Assembly (NCBI GenBank): GCA_028875725.1
Contig: JAPPCR010000015.1
Location: 372,001 to 436,000 of the forward strand
Length of the DNA stretch: 64,000 nucleotides
Source: Acidobacteriota bacterium
GTDB taxonomy: Bacteria; Acidobacteriota; Thermoanaerobaculia; Multivoradales; Multivoraceae
Direction of reading: 5' to 3'
The notes under the pieces were generated by a model. The model saw only the letters and a program-made list of their open reading frames with translations. It searched no databases and had not been told where the DNA came from. Both the position numbers and the translations under genes were made by a program. This document shows, one piece after another, positions 17,376-25,607 of this stretch (the stretch's first letter is position 1; each line of letters starts with the position of its first letter).

Positions 17376-18851
17376 TCATCCGTCGTATGCGTCGCGGTAC
17401 CGCTCGCGCAGCACGTTCTTCTGTACCTTCCCCATCGCGTTGCGCGGCAGCTCGTCGACCCAGTAGAACCGGCGGGGGTGCTTGTAGCGCGCCAGCCCCG
17501 CATCGAGCGCGGAGCGGAGCGTATCGTCTTCGACCGGCAAGTCTCCGGCGACCAGCACGGCGACCACGCCCTCGCCCAGGTCGGTGTGCGGCGCGCCGAT
17601 CACCGCCGATTCCGCTACTCCCGCTACCTCATCGAGCCGGTCCTCGACTTCCTTCGGGTAGACGTTGAAGCCGCCGGCGATGATCAGGTCCTTGCCTCGG
17701 CCGACCAGGGTCACCCGGCCCTCGCCGTCGACGCTCGCGAGGTCGCCGGTGACGAAGAAGCCGTCGTCGCGCATCTCCTCGGCCGTCTTCTCCGGCAGGC
17801 CCCAGTAGCCCGGGAACAGATTTGGGCCGCGAATCTCCAGCGTGCCGACTTCACCGGCTGCCACTTCGCTGCCGTCCTCACCCACGGCCCGCACTTCGAC
17901 ATCCGGAAGCGGAAAGCCGACCGTGCCGGCCAACCGCTCCCCGGAGAGCGGGTTCGAGGTGATCATCCCCGCCTCCGTCATGCCGTAGCGTTCCAGGATC
18001 CGGTGACCGGTGCGGGCCTGGAAGTCACCGAAGACGGCTTCCGTCAGGGGCGCCGACCCGGAAACGAACAGCCGGATGCTCTCGCAGTCGGCACTGCCGA
18101 AACCCGGCTCCGCCAGCAGCCGCGAATAGAACGTGGGCACGCCCATCAGCACCGTCGCCTCCGGCAGCAAACGGCGCACTTCCGCGCCGTCGAACCGCGG
18201 CAGGAAGAGAACCTTCGAGGCGTTCAGGAACGCGGTGTGCAGCGCCACGAACAGTCCGTGGACGTGGAAGATCGGCAACGCGTGGAGCAGCACGTCCCCG
18301 GGCTCGAAGCCCCAGATCTCGTGCAGGGCGAGGGCGTTCGAGGTCAGGTTGCCGTGGGTGATCATCGCGCCCTTGGAGCGCCCCGTGGTGCCCGACGTGT
18401 AGCAGATGGCGGCCAGGTCGTCGTCTCGGCGAGGTTCGACCGCCGCATCGGGTTCTTGCGCCCGGGCTTCCGACCAGAGCGCGTCGATGCCCACCGCCTG
18501 CCGTCCGACGGCCTCTGCCCCGACGACGACCCGCGGCGACGCGTCGTCGACGAAGAACGTGACCTCCCGCTCGGTGTAGGCCGTATTCAGCGGCACGTAC
18601 ACGCCACCACAGCGCAACACGCCCAGGTACAACGCCACAGCCTCCACCGACTTTGGGACCTGGACCAGTACCCGGTCCCCGGGCTCGACGCCGCGCCGGC
18701 GCAGCGCCGCCGAGAACCGGGCCGAAGCGTCGTCGAGATGGCGATACGTCCACGCCGGCCCGCACGCGCCTTCGGCGGCGCCGGCTGGCACCAGGCTCGG
18801 ACGATCGAGGGCCGTCTCGAGACGCTCGTAGAGCAGGGCGAAGAGGTTCAT
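17376..18851 (-). CDS. matB: AMP-dependent acyl-CoA synthetase, malonyl-CoA synthase (MatB)-like
   Basis: A 491-aa adenylate-forming ligase. The P-loop-like AMP motif reads ICYTSGTTGRSKGAM, then ALPIFHVHGLFVALH, the A5 motif ERYGMTEAGM, the hinge TGDLASVDGEGRVTLVGR, and the C-terminal lysine in PRNAMGKVQKN. The opening (MNLFALLYERL) and the PIFHVHGLF phrase are typical of malonyl/methylmalonyl-CoA synthases, which make malonyl-CoA from malonate, CoA and ATP. General short-chain acyl-CoA ligases are the alternative, so the symbol is tentative. The gene leads an operon with the SDR 13 nt downstream and is divergent from a lipoprotein gene at 18918. Confidence 0.8.
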   Translation of the reverse strand: MNLFALLYERLETALDRPSLVPAGAAEGACGPAWTYRHLDDASARFSAALRRRGVEPGDRVLVQVPKSVEAVALYLGVLRCGGVYVPLNTAYTEREVTFFVDDASPRVVVGAEAVGRQAVGIDALWSEARAQEPDAAVEPRRDDDLAAICYTSGTTGRSKGAMITHGNLTSNALALHEIWGFEPGDVLLHALPIFHVHGLFVALHTAFLNASKVLFLPRFDGAEVRRLLPEATVLMGVPTFYSRLLAEPGFGSADCESIRLFVSGSAPLTEAVFGDFQARTGHRILERYGMTEAGMITSNPLSGERLAGTVGFPLPDVEVRAVGEDGSEVAAGEVGTLEIRGPNLFPGYWGLPEKTAEEMRDDGFFVTGDLASVDGEGRVTLVGRGKDLIIAGGFNVYPKEVEDRLDEVAGVAESAVIGAPHTDLGEGVVAVLVAGDLPVEDDTLRSALDAGLARYKHPRRFYWVDELPRNAMGKVQKNVLRERYRDAYDG

Positions 18852-18917
18852 CGGTTCGACGCGAGTCTGCGGGAAGACGGTCGATCCTACGCGTGTTGCA
18901 AACTAGGCCACCCGGCC

Positions 18918-20306
18918 ATGGTCGCCAGCCGCAATCGTCCGTTCCTCCCGCCCGGAGCCGCAATCCGCCGCGCCCTCCCGGGAGCGATCGCGGCGCTGCT
19001 CGCCATCGCGCTCGCCGGCTGCACCGACGACCCGGTGGCCGAGACCCTGCACCTCGAGTTCTACCCGCCGTCGGTGGAGGACACGCAGCAGGCCGAGGAC
19101 GACATCGTCGAGCCGGCCGACGCCAACGGCTACGTGAGGCTCGAGGCCGAGGTCTCGATCCACCGCCACGCGGTCCCCGAGGGGCACGCACTGATCGAGC
19201 GACGGCTGAACGACCGGACCGAGGCGTTGATGAACGGCTACGACGTCTGGCATCTGCGCTTCGACCGCCTGTACGAGCCGCTCGCCGACGGCGCCGAGTG
19301 GGAGCGGGCAGGCAGGGAGCTGACCAGCTACCGCCGCTGGGCGCTGGTCGGCAACCCGGATGCCGAACTCCAGGAGTTCTTCGCCAACACGCCCATCCGT
19401 CCGTCCCAGGCCGTCCGGGACAATGAACGGCGGGAGCCGGACGACCGGCAACCGCCGCCGCAGACGGTATCGCTGGAGTTCGTCTTCGACGGCGGAACAC
19501 AGGCGACTGCCGGCGAGTTCGACACCGTCGAGCGCGGCCTGCGCGGTTTCGCCGTCGACGCCGCCCGCTACCACCGGCGCGTCGCGGCGTTGTGGCGCTA
19601 CATGGACGAGAACCCGGGCCGCCGTTTCGAGTGCCTGCGGGCCCTGTTCGCGGCCGCCCGGGGCGAGGAACTGCCCGAATCGACGCTCGTCGCGCCGCCG
19701 CGGGAGCTCGCGCTGAACACCGCTCCGCCGGCTGCCCCCGAGCGGCCGCCGGACCAGCCTGCCTTACGCGACCTCGAACTCGAGTTGATCGAGCGGCTCC
19801 TGGAGGCCGGCGAGCCGTTGCTGGAGATCTTCGAGGTTCCGGATGACGACGCCTTCACCCTGCGGGAGCTGTCGCGCCGGGTCTTCGATCCGTTCCCGGC
19901 CGTCATCACCGTGCTGCCGGACGGTCCGGTCACCGAGGCGGTCGGATTCGCCGAATCGGGAGACGGCTGGACGATTCCCTCCCTCGATCTCTGGCGAGCG
20001 TTCCGCAGCCTGGAGGGCAGGTTCGTGTCGCCCGACCCGCTCCTGTTCCTGCTCGACACGGACGGCAACGACTTCGGCTGCGACGAACAGGACGACGCCT
20101 GCAAGGACCGCGAGCGCGTCTTCGCCTTCCTCGAGCGCGGAGCCTTCGACGCCCGTCCAGGCTCTTCAATGGTGATCCGGCGCGCCCTGGAGACTGAACT
20201 GCAACCGCACGAGCTGTACCGCCTGACGTGGATCCGCGGCGGCACGGACGAGAGCGTCGACGACGGGGACGCCGAGGAAGGCATCCGCGAAACGGCCCGC
20301 CGATAG
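18918..20306 (+). CDS. Lipoprotein of unknown function
   Basis: A 462-aa protein with a lipoprotein signal (LLAIALAGCTDD, lipobox LAGC) and a hydrophilic, Glu/Asp/Arg-rich mature part. I recognise no domain. Features seen: two proline-rich linkers (near DDRQPPPQTV and APPAAPERPPDQP) and an acidic stretch LDTDGNDFGCDEQDDACKD whose DxDxND form hints at calcium binding, with two cysteines close together. Start ATG 18918 gives the signal peptide. The frame stays open far upstream (to 17244), but that part is antisense to the acyl-CoA synthetase and not credible. The 66-bp spacer to the ligase gene is a divergent promoter region. Confidence 0.7.
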   Translation: MVASRNRPFLPPGAAIRRALPGAIAALLAIALAGCTDDPVAETLHLEFYPPSVEDTQQAEDDIVEPADANGYVRLEAEVSIHRHAVPEGHALIERRLNDRTEALMNGYDVWHLRFDRLYEPLADGAEWERAGRELTSYRRWALVGNPDAELQEFFANTPIRPSQAVRDNERREPDDRQPPPQTVSLEFVFDGGTQATAGEFDTVERGLRGFAVDAARYHRRVAALWRYMDENPGRRFECLRALFAAARGEELPESTLVAPPRELALNTAPPAAPERPPDQPALRDLELELIERLLEAGEPLLEIFEVPDDDAFTLRELSRRVFDPFPAVITVLPDGPVTEAVGFAESGDGWTIPSLDLWRAFRSLEGRFVSPDPLLFLLDTDGNDFGCDEQDDACKDRERVFAFLERGAFDARPGSSMVIRRALETELQPHELYRLTWIRGGTDESVDDGDAEEGIRETARR

Positions 20307-20337
20307 ACTCCGTCCAAGTCCTTCCCGAGAGGTGCCC

Positions 20338-21495
20338 ATGACCCGTTCGACCAACATCCGACCCAACCGACGCCCGCCCGGCTTCGCGACCGTGCTGACC
20401 GCCACCGTCCTCTTCGCCCTCGGCGCCGACGCCCTCAAGGCCCAGCGGCCCTACCCGCCGGAGATGGAGGGAACGACCTCGGAGGTCTACCGCACGGTCG
20501 GCGAGGTCGAGCTCAAGATGCACTTCTGCAACCCCGAGAAGCACACGGCGGACGATCAGCGGCCCGCGATCGTCTTCTTCTTCGGCGGCGGTTGGCGTTC
20601 GGGTTCCCCGCTGCAGTTCCTGCCGCAGTGCCAGTACCTCGCGGAACGGGGCATGGTCGCCGCCGTCGCCGACTACCGCGTGGCCACCAGACACGGCGTG
20701 ACGGCGCACGAATGCGTGGAGGACGCCAAGAGCGCGGTCCGCTGGCTGCGCGCGAACGCGGACCGGCTCGGCATCGACCCCGACCGCATCGCGGCCGGCG
20801 GCGGCTCAGCGGGAGGGCACCTGGCGGCGGCAACGGCCACCCTGCCCGGCCACGATCCCGATCCCGACGGCGTCAGTCCCGTACCCAACGCCCTGGTTCT
20901 GTTCAATCCGGCGACCGTCCTCGCTCCCGTCGAAGGCGACCCGGCGCCAACGGAGGAGGAGCGTGAGCGCTTCGCGGCGCTTGAGGAACGCTTCGGCGCG
21001 CCGCCGAAATCGATGTCCCCGTTCCACCATCTGCGGGCCGGCCTGCCGCCCACCATCCTCTTCCACGGCCAGGCCGACGAGACCGTGCCCCACAGCACGG
21101 CGGACCGGTTCTGCCGGGGCCTGCGAGACCACAAGAACCGATGCGACTTCGTCAGCTACCACGACCAGGGCCACGGCTTCTTCAACTTCGGTCGGGGGCC
21201 GGACGGCGAGAACCGGAACAAGTGGTACGACGACACGGTCTCCCGCATGGACGGCTTCCTCTACTCCCTCGAGTGGCTCGATCCGAAGCCGAACCCCGAC
21301 GGCACGCCGGGCGAGCGCCTGACCTGGCAGGAGTCCCTCAGCAGGGCGCTCGGTTCTTCTGCTCAGGGACTGCCGAGGACCGAGGAAGAACTGCAGGAGT
21401 TCGTGAAGACGCTGGGAAACCGGAATGATGAGGGTGCAGCCGCCGAGGCCGGGGACGCGAAGGAGGACGACGACCCGGCGCCACCCGACGAATGA
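20338..21495 (+). CDS. Secreted alpha/beta-hydrolase (esterase/lipase family)
   Basis: A 385-aa exported hydrolase with a signal peptide (ATVLTATVLFALGADALKAQ). The oxyanion region is IVFFFGGGWRSG, the nucleophile elbow GGGSAGGHLAA, the acid in HGQADETVPH, and the histidine in YHDQGHGFFNFG, giving a complete Ser-Asp-His triad of the hormone-sensitive-lipase/BD-FAE type. The last ~60 residues are polar and variable. It probably hydrolyses small acyl or aryl esters outside the cytoplasm. ATG 20338 follows GAGAGG; a GTG two codons earlier is possible. The stop overlaps the PQQ dehydrogenase start by 4 nt (ATGA), so the two are one operon. Confidence 0.85.
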   Translation: MTRSTNIRPNRRPPGFATVLTATVLFALGADALKAQRPYPPEMEGTTSEVYRTVGEVELKMHFCNPEKHTADDQRPAIVFFFGGGWRSGSPLQFLPQCQYLAERGMVAAVADYRVATRHGVTAHECVEDAKSAVRWLRANADRLGIDPDRIAAGGGSAGGHLAAATATLPGHDPDPDGVSPVPNALVLFNPATVLAPVEGDPAPTEEERERFAALEERFGAPPKSMSPFHHLRAGLPPTILFHGQADETVPHSTADRFCRGLRDHKNRCDFVSYHDQGHGFFNFGRGPDGENRNKWYDDTVSRMDGFLYSLEWLDPKPNPDGTPGERLTWQESLSRALGSSAQGLPRTEEELQEFVKTLGNRNDEGAAAEAGDAKEDDDPAPPDE

Positions 21496-23516
21496 TCCCG
21501 CGCCCCGAGATCCGACGGCGCCTCGTCGCCGTTGCCTTGAGCGCGGCCGGAGCCGCGGCCGCGGCCCACGCCCAGGCAGGCGCGGACCTGAGACCGGCCT
21601 CAGCCAGCGCTGCCGAGGCCCAGCCTGCCGGCGAATGGCACAACTACGCCGCTGACAGCCGCAGCAGCAAGTACTCGCCTCTCGACCAGATCGACCGCGA
21701 CAACGTGCATCAGCTCGAGGTCGCCTGGCGCTGGAAGTCGATCGACTACGGGATCGCCGCCCGCCACGAGGGCGTCATTCCGCCCTTCGTGTTCCAGAAC
21801 ACGCCGATGATGCGCGACGGACGGGTGCTGGTCGCGACCGGCCTGGCCGCGGCCGCGCTCGACCCCGCCAGCGGCGAGATTCTGTGGACCTACGATCCGT
21901 TCGAGGACGAACCGCCACGGAACATGGGCCGCGGCTCCGTCCGCGGCGGCGTGACCTGGAGTGAGGGAGAGAGGCGGCGGCTCTTCTTCACCGGCAACGG
22001 CCGGCTGACCGCCCTCGACGCGGACACCGGTACCCTCGACCCTGACTTCGGCGACGGCGGGCGCGCCGACATGCTCGACGTCGGCAGCGGCGTGACGCGC
22101 CGTCAGTACTTCTGGACATCGGCACCCGTCGTCTGCGGCGACTCCATCGTGGTCGGTGAATCGACGTCCGACGCCTGGTCGCGGCGGAAGAACCCGCCGG
22201 GGATGATCCGGGGCTACGATGCGCGCTCCGGAGCTCTGCGCTGGCGTTTCAACATCATCCCCGAGCCGGGCGAGTTCGGATTCGATACCTGGGACAGCCC
22301 CGAAGCGGCCGAGGCCGGCGCCGCCAACGTCTGGACCTGGATCAGTTGCGACCAGGAACTGGGCATCGCCTACGCGGCAACCAGCACCCCGAGCAACGAC
22401 TGGTACGGCGGCCACCGCCCGGGAAAGGGCCTGTTCGCCGAGTCGATCCTCGCTCTCGACGCCGCGACCGGCGAGCGGCGCTGGCACTTCCAGGCCGTGC
22501 ACCACGGACTCTGGGACTACGACTTCCCCGCGGCGCCCGTGCTCGCCGACATCGTCGTTGACGGCAAGCCGATCAAGGCGCTGGCGCAGCCTTCCAAACA
22601 GGCGTTCCTGTACGTGTTCGACCGGGAGACCGGCGAGCCGGTGTGGCCGATCGTCGAGCTACCCGTGCCGCCCTCCGAAGTTCCCGGCGAGCAGGCGTGG
22701 CCGACCCAGCCGCATCCGACCTGGCCATTGCCCTACGACCTCCAGGGACTGGCCATCGACGACCTGATCGACTTCACGCCGGAACTGCGGGCGATGGCGC
22801 TCGAGTACGTTTCGCAGTACCGGATCGGCCCGATCTTCCAACCGCCGACACTGATCGAGGGCCCCGACACGAAACCGACGATCCAGGTTCCCGGGGCGGT
22901 CGGCGGTACGAACTGGAACGGCGCCGCGCTCGACCCGGAGACGAACGTGCTCTACCTGCCGTCGGTCACCGTGCCGGCGATCCTGGGCCTGCGCCAGCCG
23001 CCAGACCCCGCGCGCTCCAACCTGCGCTACCGGGTCGACCTGAGCGAGGCAGACGGTTACGAATGGGCGACCCTGCCGAACGGCCTGCCGATCACGAAGC
23101 CTCCATACGGCCGGCTGACCGCGATCGACCTCGACACCGGGGAGCACCTCTGGATGGTCCCGAACGGCGACGGCCCTCGCGATCACCCCGCGCTCGCCCA
23201 CCTGGACCTGCCGCCGCTCGGCCAGCAGGGTCGGGTCTCGGCACTGGTCACCAAGACCCTGGTGTTCCTGGCCGACGGCTCGGATGTCATGGTCGTCCAG
23301 CCCGAGGGCGCGGGCAGCCGCAAGTTCAGGGCCTTCGACAAGGCGACCGGCGACGTCGTCTGGGAGACCGAGCTTCCGGCCGGCGTCAGCGGCGCACCGA
23401 TGACCTACCTCCACCAGGGGCGCCAGTACATCGTGATGGCGCTCAGCGGCACGGACTTCGAAAACGAGCTGCTGGCCCTGGCGCTGCCCGAAGCCGTGGT
23501 GGCCGCGGCTCCCTGA
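21492..23516 (+). CDS. PQQ-dependent quinoprotein dehydrogenase (glucose dehydrogenase-like)
   Basis: A 674-aa exported eight-bladed propeller quinoprotein. After a signal peptide (VAVALSAAGAAAAAHAQA) it shows EWHNYAADSRSSKYSPLDQI, the family opening, and repeated PQQ blade motifs such as LDPASGEILWTYDP, YDARSGALRWRF and LDAATGERRWHFQ. VHHGLWDYDFPAAPVL and GGTNWNGAALDPETNVLYLP are hallmark phrases of membrane-type glucose and related alcohol dehydrogenases. No N-terminal membrane anchor region of the mGDH type is present, so it is a soluble periplasmic form. The substrate is unknown. It is translationally coupled to the esterase, suggesting the ester-cleavage product may be oxidised here (inference). 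Confidence 0.88.
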   Translation: MIPRPEIRRRLVAVALSAAGAAAAAHAQAGADLRPASASAAEAQPAGEWHNYAADSRSSKYSPLDQIDRDNVHQLEVAWRWKSIDYGIAARHEGVIPPFVFQNTPMMRDGRVLVATGLAAAALDPASGEILWTYDPFEDEPPRNMGRGSVRGGVTWSEGERRRLFFTGNGRLTALDADTGTLDPDFGDGGRADMLDVGSGVTRRQYFWTSAPVVCGDSIVVGESTSDAWSRRKNPPGMIRGYDARSGALRWRFNIIPEPGEFGFDTWDSPEAAEAGAANVWTWISCDQELGIAYAATSTPSNDWYGGHRPGKGLFAESILALDAATGERRWHFQAVHHGLWDYDFPAAPVLADIVVDGKPIKALAQPSKQAFLYVFDRETGEPVWPIVELPVPPSEVPGEQAWPTQPHPTWPLPYDLQGLAIDDLIDFTPELRAMALEYVSQYRIGPIFQPPTLIEGPDTKPTIQVPGAVGGTNWNGAALDPETNVLYLPSVTVPAILGLRQPPDPARSNLRYRVDLSEADGYEWATLPNGLPITKPPYGRLTAIDLDTGEHLWMVPNGDGPRDHPALAHLDLPPLGQQGRVSALVTKTLVFLADGSDVMVVQPEGAGSRKFRAFDKATGDVVWETELPAGVSGAPMTYLHQGRQYIVMALSGTDFENELLALALPEAVVAAAP

Positions 23517-23544
23517 CCGTCGGCAACAGGCCCCGTAGTACCGG

Positions 23545-24987
23545 ATGAACCTGCGCGCCGTCTCCGGTCTGGTCGGGCGGCTCCTCCTGCTGCTGGCCGG
23601 GGCGCAGTTGATCCCCTTCCTGTTCGCCATCTGGCACGGCGAAGACCGGCCCGCGGCGGCACTCGGAGGGTCGCTGATCGTCTCTGCTCTCGCCGGTGCG
23701 GCCGCTCACTGGTGGGGCAAGCCGCACGAGAAGATCTACCGGCGCGAAGCGACCCTGGTGGTGGTCGGCGCCTACATCCTGGCCTCCTTCTTCGGCGCTC
23801 TCCCCTACCTGCTGAGCGGTGAGATCGCGGATCCGGCCTCCGCCCTCTTCGAGTCCGCCTCCGGGTTCACGACGACGGGCGCCTCGATCCTGACCGACAT
23901 CGAGCTGGTGAGTCCCAGCATCCTGCTCTGGCGCGGCCTCACGCAGTGGCTGGGCGGCATGGGGATCCTGCTCCTGTTCGTCGCCCTCTTTCCCAGCCTG
24001 GGCCCGGGCGCCCGCCTGCTCTACCGCCTGGAGGTGCCGGGGCCCACCCAGGACATGTTCCAGCCCCAGGTGCAGAAGACGGCGACCGTGCTGTGGCGTA
24101 TCTACGTCGGCCTGACCATCGTCCTCATCCTGCTGCTGCTCGCCGGCGGCGCCACCCAGTACGAGGCCTTCTGCTACGCCTTCACGACGGTGTCGATCGG
24201 CGGCTTCGCCCCCTACAACGCGAGCGTTGCCGCCTTCGACTCCGCGTTCATCGAGTGGACGATCATCGTCTTCATGCTGATCGCGGGCATCAATTTCTCC
24301 CTGATCTTCGCGGTCCGCTCACGGCCCAGCCAGCTCTACAAGGACGTCGAGTTTCGCGCCTACGCCTCGATCGCAGCCGTGCTGGTGGCCCTGGTCACGC
24401 TGGACCGCTGGCGCAGCACGGACCTGCCGCTGCTGGAGGCCCTTCGGGAAGCCGCGTTCAACTCCGTATCCCTGATGACGACGACCGGCTACACGACCAG
24501 GGACTACGACTCGTGGAGCGACACGTCGCGCACGCTGCTGCTGCTTGCCATGTTCATCGGCGGCTGCGCCGGCTCGACTGCGGGAGGCGTCAAGGTCGGC
24601 CGGCTCGTCATGACGCTGAAGATGGCGCTGCGCGAGGTCCATCTCATGTTCAACCCGCGCCGGGTCCTGGCCCTCTGGATCGGCAAAAGGACGATCAGCG
24701 ACCAGGTGGCGCGCAGCCTGGGCGGCTTCATGACCCTCTTCGCCTTCCTGTGGCTGGGAGTCGCCGCCATCCTCGCCCTCGCGGGCAACGACCTGGTGAC
24801 CTCGCTGTCGTCTTCGCTGGCCTGCCTGTCGAACGTCGGCCCGGCGATGGGCGCGGCCGGCCCGTCGCTCAACTACGCCTTCTTCGCCGGCTGGGAGAAG
24901 CTAGTGCTGATCTTCCTGATGTGGCTGGGCCGACTCGAGATCGTCGCCGTCGCCGCGATCCTCCTGCCCGCCTTCTGGCGCCGCTGA
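23545..24987 (+). CDS. trkH: TrkH-family potassium uptake protein
   Basis: A 480-aa polytopic potassium channel subunit. The four selectivity-filter repeats are visible in order: GFTTTGASI, TVSIGGFAPYN, MTTTGYTTRDY and CLSNVGPAMGAA, each with the filter glycine. Around ten hydrophobic segments surround them, and GGCAGSTAGGVKVGRL is the conserved intramembrane loop. It conducts K+ with a TrkA-type regulator, which is not in this window. ATG 23545 follows the PQQ gene by 28 nt. It is convergent with the nitroreductase gene, whose stop lies 1 nt away. Confidence 0.92.
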   Translation: MNLRAVSGLVGRLLLLLAGAQLIPFLFAIWHGEDRPAAALGGSLIVSALAGAAAHWWGKPHEKIYRREATLVVVGAYILASFFGALPYLLSGEIADPASALFESASGFTTTGASILTDIELVSPSILLWRGLTQWLGGMGILLLFVALFPSLGPGARLLYRLEVPGPTQDMFQPQVQKTATVLWRIYVGLTIVLILLLLAGGATQYEAFCYAFTTVSIGGFAPYNASVAAFDSAFIEWTIIVFMLIAGINFSLIFAVRSRPSQLYKDVEFRAYASIAAVLVALVTLDRWRSTDLPLLEALREAAFNSVSLMTTTGYTTRDYDSWSDTSRTLLLLAMFIGGCAGSTAGGVKVGRLVMTLKMALREVHLMFNPRRVLALWIGKRTISDQVARSLGGFMTLFAFLWLGVAAILALAGNDLVTSLSSSLACLSNVGPAMGAAGPSLNYAFFAGWEKLVLIFLMWLGRLEIVAVAAILLPAFWRR

Positions 24988-24988
24988 G

Positions 24989-25579
24989 CTACTCGACGCG
25001 GCAGACCTCCTCGAACTCCGGCCGCGGCAAGCGTCCGAACAGGCCTTCGGGGTCGCCGTAGCCGATCGAGCAGAGGAAGTTCGAGCGAATCGTCGTGCCG
25101 GGGAAGAAGAGGTCATCGCACTTCGCGTTGTCGAACCCCGACATCGGACCGCTGTCGAGGCCGAGCGAGCGCGCGGCCAGCATGAAGTAGGCACCCTGCA
25201 GGGTGGCGTTGCGAAACGCCGTCACCTCGGCGAGTTCCGCGTTGTTGCGGAACATCTCGGCCATGCCCGGATTGTGGGCGAAGAGCACGTCCATCTTCTC
25301 GAAGAACGCCAGGTCGTAGCCCAGGATCGCGGTCGCCGGCGCCTGCCGGATCTTGTCCTGGTTGCCCGGCATGGCGATCGAAGCCAGCCGCTCCTTCGCT
25401 TCATCGCTCACGGTGAAGACGACCCGCTGCGGCCAGCAGTTCGCGCTCGTCGGTCCCCACTTCATCAGGTCGTGGAGCTCCTGCAGGGTTTCCCGCGGCA
25501 CGTCCCGCGGCAACCACCTGTTCTGGCTGCGGGCGTCCCGGAACAGGACATCCTTCGCCGCTTCGTCGATCTTTGGCAT
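24989..25579 (-). CDS. Nitroreductase family protein, RutE-like (malonic semialdehyde reductase)
   Basis: A 196-aa FMN flavoprotein. The N-terminus FRDARSQNRWLPRDVP and WGPTSANCWPQRVVF match the nitroreductase FMN-binding pattern. GLDSGPMSGFDN and SNFLCSIGYGDPEGLFGRLPR are characteristic of the RutE/malonic-semialdehyde-reductase branch, which reduces 3-oxopropanoate to 3-hydroxypropanoate. No rut operon is nearby, so substrate is uncertain. GGAGG precedes ATG 25579. It lies downstream of and codirectional with the SSS symporter gene, though in reverse order of transcription (25608 stop is 28 nt upstream), so an operon is likely. Confidence 0.85.
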   Translation of the reverse strand: MPKIDEAAKDVLFRDARSQNRWLPRDVPRETLQELHDLMKWGPTSANCWPQRVVFTVSDEAKERLASIAMPGNQDKIRQAPATAILGYDLAFFEKMDVLFAHNPGMAEMFRNNAELAEVTAFRNATLQGAYFMLAARSLGLDSGPMSGFDNAKCDDLFFPGTTIRSNFLCSIGYGDPEGLFGRLPRPEFEEVCRVE

Positions 25580-25607
25580 GGCGTTCCTCCGGCGGCGGAT
25601 ACTACGC

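Noticed and set aside
17244..18917. Long plus-strand frame running into the lipoprotein gene
   Set aside because: It is antisense to the acyl-CoA synthetase over its whole length and Arg/Pro/Gly-rich. High-GC codon use makes long antisense frames common; the lipoprotein starts at 18918 with its own signal peptide.
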